Assembly (NCBI GenBank): GCA_047623825.1 | Contig: JBLHOS010000119.1 | Location: 1-5,105, forward strand | Source of the DNA: JBLHOS01 sp047623825 | GTDB taxonomy: Bacteria; Pseudomonadota; Alphaproteobacteria; Rhodobacterales; Rhodobacteraceae | DNA: 5,105 bases | Direction of reading: 5' to 3' | Shown: piece by piece, positions 1 through 4,915 of the stretch | How positions within the stretch are numbered: the first letter of the stretch is position 1 | How the letters are laid out: every line of letters starts with the position of its first letter | Position numbers and translations under genes: made by a program | The notes under the pieces: model-generated | Database searches by the model: none | The model's input: the letters and a program-made list of their open reading frames with translations, nothing else | What the model was told of the DNA's origin: nothing

Positions 1-92
1 TATCTCTTTGCGCCATTTGCTTAGCCACGCTCAACGACCTACGCCACAGCGTCCTGCTTAAACTCATCCGTAAACCGAATTCCCTTACTCAA
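1..92 (-). pseudogene. IS3-family transposase OrfA, 5' end, decayed (runs off left edge)
   Basis: Reading the minus strand from a TTG at 92 gives LSKGIRFTDEFKQDAVA, then a TAG stop (39-41), VVERG, and a TAA stop (21-23). The stretch RFTDEFKQDAVA-x-VVERG is the typical N-terminus of IS3-family OrfA proteins (HTH_Tnp_1 type), which bind the element's ends. Family assignment rests on this recognisable motif. The first stop sits where family members have a polar residue, usually Gln, so TAG looks like a CAG-to-TAG change. After the second stop the reading makes better sense in another frame (VAKQMAQRD), suggesting a small deletion as well. A good Shine-Dalgarno GAGGAG (101-106 on the complement) lies 8 nt before the TTG. 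The gene is therefore dead here. The rest of OrfA and OrfB would lie left of the window. The family call is fairly secure; the subgroup cannot be told. Confidence 0.7.
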
Positions 93-137
93 TTCCGTCT
101 CTCCTCGGGTCCAAAATTACCAAGCAAAGCATCTACA
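1..137 (-). mobile_element. Remnant of an IS3-family insertion sequence, left end
   Basis: The OrfA remnant is preceded (minus strand) by about 45 bp of untranslated leader, as expected for the left end of an IS3-family element. IS3 ends begin with TG. A plausible tip is TGTAGATGC on the minus strand (129-137), but without the other inverted repeat the boundary is a guess. No target-site duplication can be tested because the other end is outside the window. Confidence 0.35.
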
Positions 138-172
138 AATCTAGGGGCTCCTCATTACTCGTAAATTATGGA

Positions 173-201
173 GCTCTACTTTACGGCTTGTAAAGTGGAG
201 C
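173..201. repeat. Inverted repeat 1 in the leader of the FAD oxidase gene
   Basis: The arms GCTCTACTTTAC (173-184) and GTAAAGTGGAGC (190-201) pair over 12 positions with one G-T pair, around a 5-nt loop (GGCTT). It lies about 90 bp upstream of the ATG at 290. It could be an operator for a dimeric regulator, an RNA hairpin in the leader, or a scar of the neighbouring insertion sequence. No T-run follows it in either direction, so it is not a simple intrinsic terminator. Confidence 0.5.
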
Positions 202-222
202 GGCTCTAGTCGAACTACAGCC
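202..222. repeat. Inverted repeat 2, directly abutting repeat 1
   Basis: The arms GGCTCTAG (202-209) and CTACAGCC (215-222) pair with one mismatch around TCGAA. It starts at the base after repeat 1 ends, so the two hairpins would stack back to back in the leader of the oxidase gene. The role is unknown. Confidence 0.4.
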
Positions 223-274
223 ATTCCGGGAAGCACATGAGCTGGTCGGCATAGCGAAGGTGGCTGCAACTGGT

Positions 275-280
275 GAGGAG
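275..280 (+). promoter_or_regulatory. Ribosome binding site deciding the FAD oxidase start
   Basis: GAGGAG lies 9 nt before the ATG at 290. An upstream in-frame GTG at 260 would add ten residues (MAATGEEKDD) that do not resemble the family's N-terminus, and this GAGGAG would then lie inside the gene. The ATG at 290 is therefore the better start. Confidence 0.7.
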
Positions 281-289
281 AAAGATGAC

Positions 290-1672
290 ATGACGCGCAA
301 TGGTGATATTTCTTTTTGGCACACTGATATGGGCGGCCTGCCGCCATACCGCCCCGCTTTGCCCGGCGATCGTGACGTTGATGTGTGTATCATTGGCGCA
401 GGGTACACTGGCCTGTGGACGGCGTGGTATTTGAAACAAGCGGCCCCCGATCTGTCAATCGCCATCGTCGAACGAGAATTTGCAGGTTTTGGGGCGTCGG
501 GCCGAAATGGCGGTTGGCTGAGCGGCGCATTTTACTGGAACCGGGATCGGTATGCAAAGTCGGGCTCGCGCGAAGGCGTGATCGCCCTTGAGAGAGCCTT
601 GCGCGGCACGGTGGATGAGATCATCCGCGTAACACAATCCGAAGGCATCGACGCCGATATTCACCGGACTGACGAACTTGTCGCCGCCTGCTCGCCGGCG
701 CAAATGGGCAGATTGCGCGACGAATACGCGTCCGCAATGTCATGGGAAGTCCCGCAGGACCGTATGCAGCTGATCAGCGCCATTGAAATGACGGATCGGA
801 TCCGCGTTCAAAATGCCGTTGGGGCGCTTGTTTTACATGGTGTGGCGCGGGTCCAACCGGCCAAACTGGTACGCGGGTTGGCGCAGGCCGTGGAACGGGC
901 GGGCGTGTCCATTTATGAACAAACAACAGTGACGGGGATGTCCAAAGGGCAGGTCACGACGGATCACGGTACCATCCGCGCCGCAAAAATCATTCGTGCA
1001 ACAGAAGGTTATACCGCCAGCCTGCCTGGGCAGGGCCGGGATATGCTGGCGATGAACAGCTCTATCGTCGTGACGGAGCCTTTGCCGGATGCGCTTTGGG
1101 AGCAGATTGGCTGGCAGGGTGGTGAACTACTTGGCGACGCATCGCACGGCTATTGCTATGCGCAGCGCACAGCGGGCAACCGGATTGCGATGGGCGGTCG
1201 GGGTGTGCCATATCGGTTTGGCAACGGGATGGATGATCGCGGACAGACCCAACAGAAGACTATCGCGATGCTTCAGGCCATCATACACCGATTGGTGCCA
1301 CAAGTGGCAGATATCAAGCTGGACCATGCGTGGTGCGGGGTCTTGGGTGTGCCCCGAGACTGGTGCGCCCGTGTCGATTATGACCCTGCCTCGGGCATAG
1401 GTTCTGCGGGCGGCTATGTCGGTCTGGGGGTCTCCACATCGAACCTCGCGGGTCAGACGCTTGCCGATCTCGTGCTAGAGCGCGACACAGAGTTGACCTT
1501 GCTGCCATGGGTGAACCGGCCTGTGCGCAAATGGGAACCAGAACCACTGCGTTGGCTGGGCGTGCATGGCATGTACCAGCTCTATCATATGGCGGATCGT
1601 CGCGAAGCCCGGCGCGATACTGCGCAGACCTCACGCTTGGCGCGTGTTGCCAACTATCTGTCGGGGCGTTGA
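290..1672 (+). CDS. FAD-dependent oxidoreductase, DAO family (PuuB/glycine-oxidase-like)
   Basis: This 460-residue flavoenzyme likely oxidises the C-N bond of an amine or amino-acid substrate, using FAD and passing electrons to oxygen or a carrier. The Rossmann FAD site is VCIIGAGYTGLWTAWYL (GAGYTG at residues 36-41), with Glu61 in IVERE as the expected ribose-binding acid. GASGRNGGW (68-76) is the second signature of the DadA/PuuB/OrdL group (COG0665). The C-terminal FAD-contact stretch GYVGLGVSTSNLAGQTLADL lies at about 375-394. The middle (about 90-340) is the substrate domain, and its sequence does not identify the substrate. There is no signal peptide or membrane segment, so it is cytoplasmic. 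Length is normal for the family. The start at 290 is set by the GAGGAG at 275-280. It is followed after 12 bp by a cupin gene, almost certainly in one operon. Gamma-glutamylputrescine oxidase is one possibility, but no other puu gene is visible. Confidence 0.85.
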   Translation: MTRNGDISFWHTDMGGLPPYRPALPGDRDVDVCIIGAGYTGLWTAWYLKQAAPDLSIAIVEREFAGFGASGRNGGWLSGAFYWNRDRYAKSGSREGVIALERALRGTVDEIIRVTQSEGIDADIHRTDELVAACSPAQMGRLRDEYASAMSWEVPQDRMQLISAIEMTDRIRVQNAVGALVLHGVARVQPAKLVRGLAQAVERAGVSIYEQTTVTGMSKGQVTTDHGTIRAAKIIRATEGYTASLPGQGRDMLAMNSSIVVTEPLPDALWEQIGWQGGELLGDASHGYCYAQRTAGNRIAMGGRGVPYRFGNGMDDRGQTQQKTIAMLQAIIHRLVPQVADIKLDHAWCGVLGVPRDWCARVDYDPASGIGSAGGYVGLGVSTSNLAGQTLADLVLERDTELTLLPWVNRPVRKWEPEPLRWLGVHGMYQLYHMADRREARRDTAQTSRLARVANYLSGR

Positions 1673-1684
1673 ACAGAGAGAAGT

Positions 1685-2041
1685 ATGATGACTGACCTAT
1701 CCACATTTCTGACACTTGCGGATATTCCGCTTAATCCGGCGGCACCCAAACCCACTTCGCTTGAGGGCAACCAAATGGAAGCCAGCCGCGCCCTGTACTC
1801 GTCACCTGATGGCCGCGTCGAGATTGGCATTTGGGAATGTACGCCGGGCCGGTTCACTGCCGACCGTAGTGCTGCCTCTGAGTTTTGTCATTTTATCAGC
1901 GGCAAAATCCGCATGCGCCACGAAGACGGCCGCGAAGAGGATTTGGGACCAGGGGACGTCCTTATGCTGCCGCTGGGCTGGAAGGGCGAATGGGTGCTGC
2001 TTGAAACGACCCGGAAACTCTATGTGATTACGTCGGGCTAA
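1685..2041 (+). CDS. Small single-domain cupin protein (Cupin_3 / DUF861 type)
   Basis: A 118-residue protein that is almost entirely one cupin barrel. Diagnostic stretches are GIWECTPGRF (about 48-57), SEFCHFISGKIRMRHEDG (65-82), the turn LGPGDVLMLPLGWKGEW (87-103) and the C-terminal ETTRKLYVI (107-115), all matching the Cupin_3/DUF861 pattern shared with (S)-ureidoglycine aminohydrolase-like domains. Glu66 and His69 are candidate metal ligands. The classical two-His cupin motif is incomplete, so catalysis is not assured. There is no signal peptide. GAGAAG (1678-1683) precedes two adjacent ATG codons (1685, 1688) very closely, so the second ATG may be used. The gene sits 12 bp after the FAD oxidase gene on the same strand, so a shared role in amine or amino-acid breakdown is likely, perhaps handling or sensing the product. 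This role is inferred from position only. Confidence 0.82.
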   Translation: MMTDLSTFLTLADIPLNPAAPKPTSLEGNQMEASRALYSSPDGRVEIGIWECTPGRFTADRSAASEFCHFISGKIRMRHEDGREEDLGPGDVLMLPLGWKGEWVLLETTRKLYVITSG

Positions 2042-2217
2042 ATCTGAAAGCTTTCGGGGTCACCGATATTTCTCACCACTAAGGCGGTAGTAAAGCCGAC
2101 ATCAATGACGTTGTCTGCATTACGCCCGCCAATTGAGATTAGAGTATGTCGCGATGCGCTGACTGTTGCCATTGGTGAGGCTGCAGCGAATTCACGGTTT
2201 GCCCGCACACCGACGTT
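2038..2217 (-). pseudogene. Coding-like frame convergent with the cupin gene; possible 3' remnant of an unknown gene
   Basis: The minus strand is open from 2217 to a TAG at 2038-2040 and ends RNADNVIDVGFTTALVV followed by RNIGDPESFQI. Its stop overlaps the cupin stop (2039-2041), a tail-to-tail arrangement typical of two real genes meeting. The only ATG in frame is at 2172 and has no good ribosome binding site. Immediately upstream there is an in-frame TGA (2218-2220), beyond which the same frame is open again to about 2400 with protein-like composition (GPELPLVELQYAAVQLP). This could be the decayed end of an older gene broken by the neighbouring element. I do not recognise the family. It could equally be a chance open frame in intergenic repeat DNA. 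Confidence 0.25.
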
Positions 2218-2351
2218 TCAGTTGGCAAAATGCTGCACGGTGCATGAATATCCCGTTTGGGGAAGCTGCACTGCAGCGTATTGAAGCTCAACCAGTGGCA
2301 GCTCTGGGCCGTTTAGGTCGGGTGGCCAGCCTTGCAAAGCCAGCCAGCCAG

Positions 2352-2367
2352 CTCCTGAAATCAGGAG
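2352..2367. repeat. Short perfect inverted repeat over the alpA-like stop codon
   Basis: CTCCTGA (2352-2358) and TCAGGAG (2361-2367) are exact complements separated by AA. The gene's TGA stop (2361-2363) lies inside the right arm. No T-run follows on the minus strand, so a terminator role is doubtful. A short tandem repeat of GCCA (2339-2352) abuts it. Confidence 0.45.
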
Positions 2368-2558
2368 TGTCGGTGGGGTTCTTCTCGAAGCACAAGGCGT
2401 TCATTGAGCCAGTCCAACACTTCAGCCTCAACCCAGCCTACCCGGTTTGGGCCTAGCCGTACCCGCAAAGGGAATGAACCGGCCTTCTCCAGACGTGCGA
2501 TGTGTTGCGGTGAATATAGAACCAACTCTTTGACCTGACGTTTTGAAAGTATCCTCAT
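2361..2558 (-). CDS. AlpA / excisionase-like DNA-binding regulator
   Basis: A 65-residue protein starting MRILSKRQVKELVLYSPQHI. It has the AlpA-family layout (winged helix, MerR/excisionase-like): L-S-K-x-x-V at the N-terminus, a helix-turn-helix around SPQHIARLEKAGSFP (about 16-30), a basic wing RVRLGPNRVGW (31-41), and the closing helix VEAEVLDWLNERL (42-54). AlpA proteins are typically carried by integrated prophages and P4-like islands, where they control integrase or excision functions. The ATG at 2558 is chosen because GGAGA (2567-2571 on the complement) stands 8 nt before it. ATGs at 2573 and 2609 lack such a site and would add residues not expected in the family. No integrase or other island gene survives in the window, so it is an orphan from a decayed element, next to tRNA fragments that look like attachment scars. 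It appears intact. Confidence 0.8.
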   Translation of the reverse strand: MRILSKRQVKELVLYSPQHIARLEKAGSFPLRVRLGPNRVGWVEAEVLDWLNERLVLREEPHRHS

Positions 2559-2566
2559 CACAATGT

Positions 2567-2571
2567 TCTCC
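2567..2571 (-). promoter_or_regulatory. Ribosome binding site deciding the AlpA-like start
   Basis: GGAGA on the minus strand, 8 nt before the ATG at 2558. The alternative upstream ATGs (2573, 2609) have no purine-rich element at a suitable distance. Confidence 0.6.
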
Positions 2572-2573
2572 AT

Positions 2574-2763
2574 GATTGAAGAGCATCGCGATGCCCTAGG
2601 GTTAGACATACCTAGGCAGGGTCAGGTTAGCGGTTGATTCTGATCTGACCAAGGCAGAACATGGCAACACGCTGTTTCGCATTCGTGGCGGTGGTCCGAA
2701 AGGTGGTCTATAAATCAACAACGAGACTTAAGTTACTGATTTAATGTGGTAATTTAAAAAAAA
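2574..2763. other. AT-richer junction region between the AlpA-like gene and the tRNA fragments
   Basis: No convincing gene. The plus strand has an open frame without an ATG from 2606 to a TAA at 2711-2713, ending HGNTLFRIRGGGPKGGL, which could be the tail of a lost gene. A 27-codon ATG frame (2661-2744) with AAGG before it also exists but has no recognisable product. An AT-rich inverted repeat (TTAAGTTAC 2728-2736 / GTAATTTAA 2749-2757, one G-T pair) and a run of eight A (2756-2763) end the region at the tRNA-Thr fragment. Confidence 0.4.
2595..2616. promoter_or_regulatory. Two CCTAGG palindromes upstream of the AlpA-like gene, candidate operator
   Basis: CCTAGG occurs at 2595-2600 and again at 2611-2616, 16 bp apart start to start. 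A wider inverted repeat GGTCAG (2620-2625) / CTGACC (2645-2650) follows. These lie 37-90 bp upstream of the gene's ATG, where an autoregulatory site would be expected. CTAG-containing sites are generally scarce in proteobacterial DNA. No clear -35/-10 pair could be defined. Operator function is inferred only from position and symmetry. Confidence 0.3.
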
Positions 2764-2808
2764 TGGTGCCCCCACACGGACTCGAACCGCGGACCTACTG
2801 ATTACAAA
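2764..2808 (-). pseudogene. 3' half of a tRNA-Thr(UGU), truncated at the anticodon loop
   Basis: Read on the minus strand this is a perfect tRNA 3' half: anticodon loop TTTGTAA (2802-2808, anticodon TGT at 2804-2806), 3' anticodon strand TCAGT, variable AGGTC, T-arm CGCGG-TTCGAGT-CCGTG (2775-2791, one G-T pair), acceptor strand TGGGGGC, discriminator A, and encoded CCA (2764-2766). The expected 5' anticodon strand ACTGA is replaced by TACAA, which does not pair, and no D-arm or 5' acceptor follows. The break lies exactly at the anticodon loop, and the lost 5' half is not elsewhere in the window. A displaced tRNA 3' end of this kind is the usual scar of tyrosine-recombinase integration. A run of eight T follows the CCA. 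Confidence 0.85.
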
Positions 2809-2821
2809 TTGTACGGTGTTT

Positions 2822-2907
2822 TGGTGCGGGCGGTGGGAGTCGAACCCACACGGGCATACGCCCAACAGATTTTAAGTCTGGTATGTCTACCATTCCATCA
2901 CGCCCGC
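2822..2907 (-). tRNA. tRNA-Leu(UAA), complete
   Basis: A complete type II tRNA. The acceptor strands GCGGGCG (2901-2907 complement) and CGCCCGC (2826-2832 complement) pair over seven bases. The D-stem is ATG/CAT, the anticodon loop CTTAAAA has anticodon TAA at 2872-2874, the long variable arm is GGGC-GTAT-GCCC, and the T-arm GTGGG-TTCGACT-CCCAC is perfect. The discriminator is A and the CCA is encoded (2822-2824). The outermost anticodon-stem pair is a C-T mismatch. Type II arm plus UAA anticodon identify leucine, decoding UUA and UUG. It is flanked 13 bp downstream by a broken tRNA-Thr and about 105 bp upstream by a broken second tRNA-Leu(UAA), so it may be a copy brought in by the element that broke them. 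Nothing in its own structure suggests it is inactive. Confidence 0.95.
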
Positions 2908-2932
2908 ATCTGGCGTTGTCTTCAATTTTCAG

Positions 2933-2957
2933 TTTCGGGCCTATATCGGGCCCGAAA
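2933..2957. repeat. Strong GC-rich inverted repeat between the two tRNA-Leu sequences
   Basis: TTTCGGGCC (2933-2941) and GGCCCGAAA (2949-2957) are exact 9-bp complements around a 7-nt loop. A transcript running from the metG side would form this hairpin before the intact tRNA-Leu. No U-run follows on the minus strand (CTGAAAATTG), so it is terminator-like in its stem only. It could also be a processing stem. Confidence 0.55.
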
Positions 2958-3012
2958 ACAGTCTTCTCGCCGCAACGCCCTGTTCCGTATGCGTTTTACC
3001 GCACAGACTCAA

Positions 3013-3053
3013 GGATTTTAAGTCTCCTGTGTCTACCATTCCACCACGCGGGC
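3013..3053 (-). pseudogene. 5' half of a second tRNA-Leu(UAA), truncated at the anticodon arm
   Basis: The minus strand from 3053 reads acceptor 5' strand GCCCGCG, TG, D-arm GTG-GAATGGTAGA-CAC, anticodon 5' strand GGAGA and loop CTTAAAA (anticodon TAA, 3018-3020), then TCC. The expected TCTCC closing strand becomes TCCTT, and there is no variable arm, T-arm or CGCGGGC acceptor partner. It shares 34 of the first 40 positions with the intact tRNA-Leu(UAA) at 2822-2907. Differences fall in paired regions, and the D-stem changes are compensated (GTG/CAC against ATG/CAT), so it was once a separate functional gene rather than a recent copy. It lies 55 bp after metG, and could be the ancestral tRNA-Leu at this site. 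Confidence 0.85.
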
Positions 3054-3107
3054 ACTGGGGTGCAATCTAGCGTTGGATCACGCCGACGAAAACCACAAAA
3101 CGCCCAA

Positions 3108-4844
3108 TCACGTGCGCACGCCAGAGAATCTGGTTGCCCAATCTTCGCGGTCCTCATCGCTGATCTTTGCAAACAGGACATCTGGCACGCTGAACGGGTG
3201 CTCTACGGGCACGGCCTGCAATGCCTCAGCAATATTGCTGGGCCATGCTGTGGCCGCTGGTGTCGCGGCCTGATCGCCATAAAGGGCTGTCAGCATGCGG
3301 TGTGATGCAGCTGGAATGAACGGCGCGGAGAGGACGGCATAAAGCCGGATCAGGTTCAGCGACATCCGAATGACGGCCGCTGCGGCATCCGGATCTGTCT
3401 TGAATGTCGTCCATGGCGCGGCGTTTTGCAGATATTCATTGCCCGAAACCCAGATTGCGCGCAGTTCGGCTGCGGCTTTTCGAATCTCCATTGCCTCCAT
3501 GTGTGTCTCATAGGCCGCGAGTCGCGTGGTCAGCTCAGCGATCAGGGTGGCTTCACGTGGGCCATATTCGCCGGCCGCCGGAACCACTTCGCCAAACTTT
3601 GAGCGGCAGAACTTGGTGACGCGGCTGACAAAGTTGCCCAGAACATCTGCCAGATCCTTGTTTACGCCCGCTTGAAAGTTTTCCCACGTAAATTCACTAT
3701 CAGACCCTTCGGGCACATGGCTTAGCAGCCACCAACGCCAGTAGTCCGCAGGTAAGATTTCCAATGCCTGATCTTGGAATACGCCACGGCCCTGGCTGGT
3801 AGAGAACTGACCACCATCATAGTTCAGGTAATTAAAGCTTTTGATGTAATCGACGCGCTTCCATGGCTCACCCGATCCCATCAGCGTCGCGGGGAAGCTG
3901 AGGGTATGGAACGGCACGTTGTCTTTGCCCATGAACTGGACATAACGGACGTCATCGGCACCTTTGTCTGTGCGCCACCAGCGTTCCCACTCGGCGTCGG
4001 GTTTTCCGTGGGCGTGCGCCCATTCGGCCGCGCAAGCGATGTATTCGATCGGTGCGTCAAACCAGACATAGAACACTTTGCCTTCCATGCCCGGCCAGTC
4101 TGCATCGCCATTTTTGACAGGGATACCCCAATCAAGATCCCGGGTGATCCCGCGGTCTTGCAGCCCGTCCCCGTCATTCAGCCACTTCTTGGCAATGGAG
4201 GTTGTCAGGATCGGCCAGTCTGATTTGCTGTCGATCCAAGCGCTTAGGTCTTCGCGCAACTTGGATTGCTGCAGATAAAGGTGCTTGGTCTCACGCACCT
4301 CCAAATCGGTTGAGCCTGATATAGCACTGCGCGGATCAATCAGGTCAGTCGGATCCAGTTGCTTGGTGCAATTCTCGCATTGATCGCCGCGCGCTTTATC
4401 GTAGCCGCAATTGGGGCAAGTGCCCTCAATATAGCGGTCCGGCAAGAACCGCCCGTCGGTGTTTGAATAAACTTGGCTCTCGGTAACTTCCTCTATCAGG
4501 CCTGCCTCGGCAAGCCGCCCGGCAAAATGCTGGGTTAGCTTGTGATTTTCGGGTGAGGAGGAGCGTCCAAAATGATCGAACGACAGATCAAAGCCTTTGG
4601 CTATACCTGCCTGAACGGTATGCATTTCGGCACAAAACTCGGCAACCGGCTTACCGGCCTTAGCTGCGGCCAGCTCTGCGGGCGTGCCATGTTCATCTGT
4701 TGCACACAAAAAGAGAACTTCGTTGCCGAGCGCCCGCATGTAGCGCGCATACAGGTCCGCGGGAAGCTGAGAGCCAATGAGGTTTCCAAGATGCTTAATC
4801 CCGTTGATGTACGGAATAGCAGAGGTGATCAGAATGCGTGCCAT
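3108..4844 (-). CDS. metG: Methionyl-tRNA synthetase
   Basis: A 578-residue class I synthetase that charges tRNA-Met with methionine for initiation and elongation, in the cytoplasm. The HIGH-type motif is HLGN (18-21) in ITSAIPYINGIKHLGN. ATDEHGTP (48-55) forms part of the methionine/ATP pocket. The zinc knuckle is CPNC (143-146) and CENC (156-159). VWFDAPIEY (260-268) and FMGKDNVPFHT (304-314) are family signatures. The KMSKS-loop equivalent is QFSTS (346-350), followed by QGRGVF. The anticodon-binding helical domain covers about 385-560. There is no C-terminal tRNA-binding (Trbp111-like) domain, as usual for alphaproteobacterial MetRS of this length. TAAGG (4851-4855 complement) sits 6 nt before the ATG, so the start is secure. 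The partial gene upstream ends 71 bp away on the same strand. tRNA-Leu sequences lie downstream. The first position of the signature loop is Gln, where most relatives have Lys. Confidence 0.97.
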   Translation of the reverse strand: MARILITSAIPYINGIKHLGNLIGSQLPADLYARYMRALGNEVLFLCATDEHGTPAELAAAKAGKPVAEFCAEMHTVQAGIAKGFDLSFDHFGRSSSPENHKLTQHFAGRLAEAGLIEEVTESQVYSNTDGRFLPDRYIEGTCPNCGYDKARGDQCENCTKQLDPTDLIDPRSAISGSTDLEVRETKHLYLQQSKLREDLSAWIDSKSDWPILTTSIAKKWLNDGDGLQDRGITRDLDWGIPVKNGDADWPGMEGKVFYVWFDAPIEYIACAAEWAHAHGKPDAEWERWWRTDKGADDVRYVQFMGKDNVPFHTLSFPATLMGSGEPWKRVDYIKSFNYLNYDGGQFSTSQGRGVFQDQALEILPADYWRWWLLSHVPEGSDSEFTWENFQAGVNKDLADVLGNFVSRVTKFCRSKFGEVVPAAGEYGPREATLIAELTTRLAAYETHMEAMEIRKAAAELRAIWVSGNEYLQNAAPWTTFKTDPDAAAAVIRMSLNLIRLYAVLSAPFIPAASHRMLTALYGDQAATPAATAWPSNIAEALQAVPVEHPFSVPDVLFAKISDEDREDWATRFSGVRT

Positions 4845-4915
4845 GGTGTGCCTTAGGTCAGTTCGACCCCCATCTAACCTAACACCCAGAGGAGGGCTAG
4901 GCGCTCTGTTCGGCG

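Noticed and set aside
260..289. GTG at 260 as the oxidase start
   Set aside because: It places the GAGGAG ribosome binding site inside the gene and adds ten residues unlike the family. ATG at 290 fits better.
2046..2065. GAAAGCTTTC palindrome and a short CGG/CCG pairing after the cupin stop as a terminator
   Set aside because: The palindrome has no loop and no T-run follows. No intrinsic terminator can be supported after the operon.
2166..2456. Plus-strand 96-codon open frame starting TTG
   Set aside because: It is antisense to the well-supported AlpA-like gene over its second half, has no ribosome binding site and no recognisable motif.
2723..2733. GAGACTTAAG resembling the tRNA-Leu anticodon arm, on the opposite strand
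   Set aside because: The shared stretch is only 9 bp and inverted relative to the tRNAs. Attachment-site cores should be direct repeats, so chance is more likely.
3056..3107. Promoter between metG and the broken tRNA-Leu (TTTTCG, 17 bp, TAGATT on the minus strand)
   Set aside because: The -35 match is too weak to call from sequence alone. It is mentioned only as part of a hypothesis.
2809..3305. Plus-strand open frames across the tRNA region
   Set aside because: They run through tRNA-Leu and both tRNA fragments in antisense. Typical misleading frames such as VGVEPTRAY come from the complement of the T-arm.
3774..4223. Long plus-strand frame of about 149 codons, plus other frames within 3108-4856
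   Set aside because: These are shadows of metG, whose motifs are all on the minus strand.
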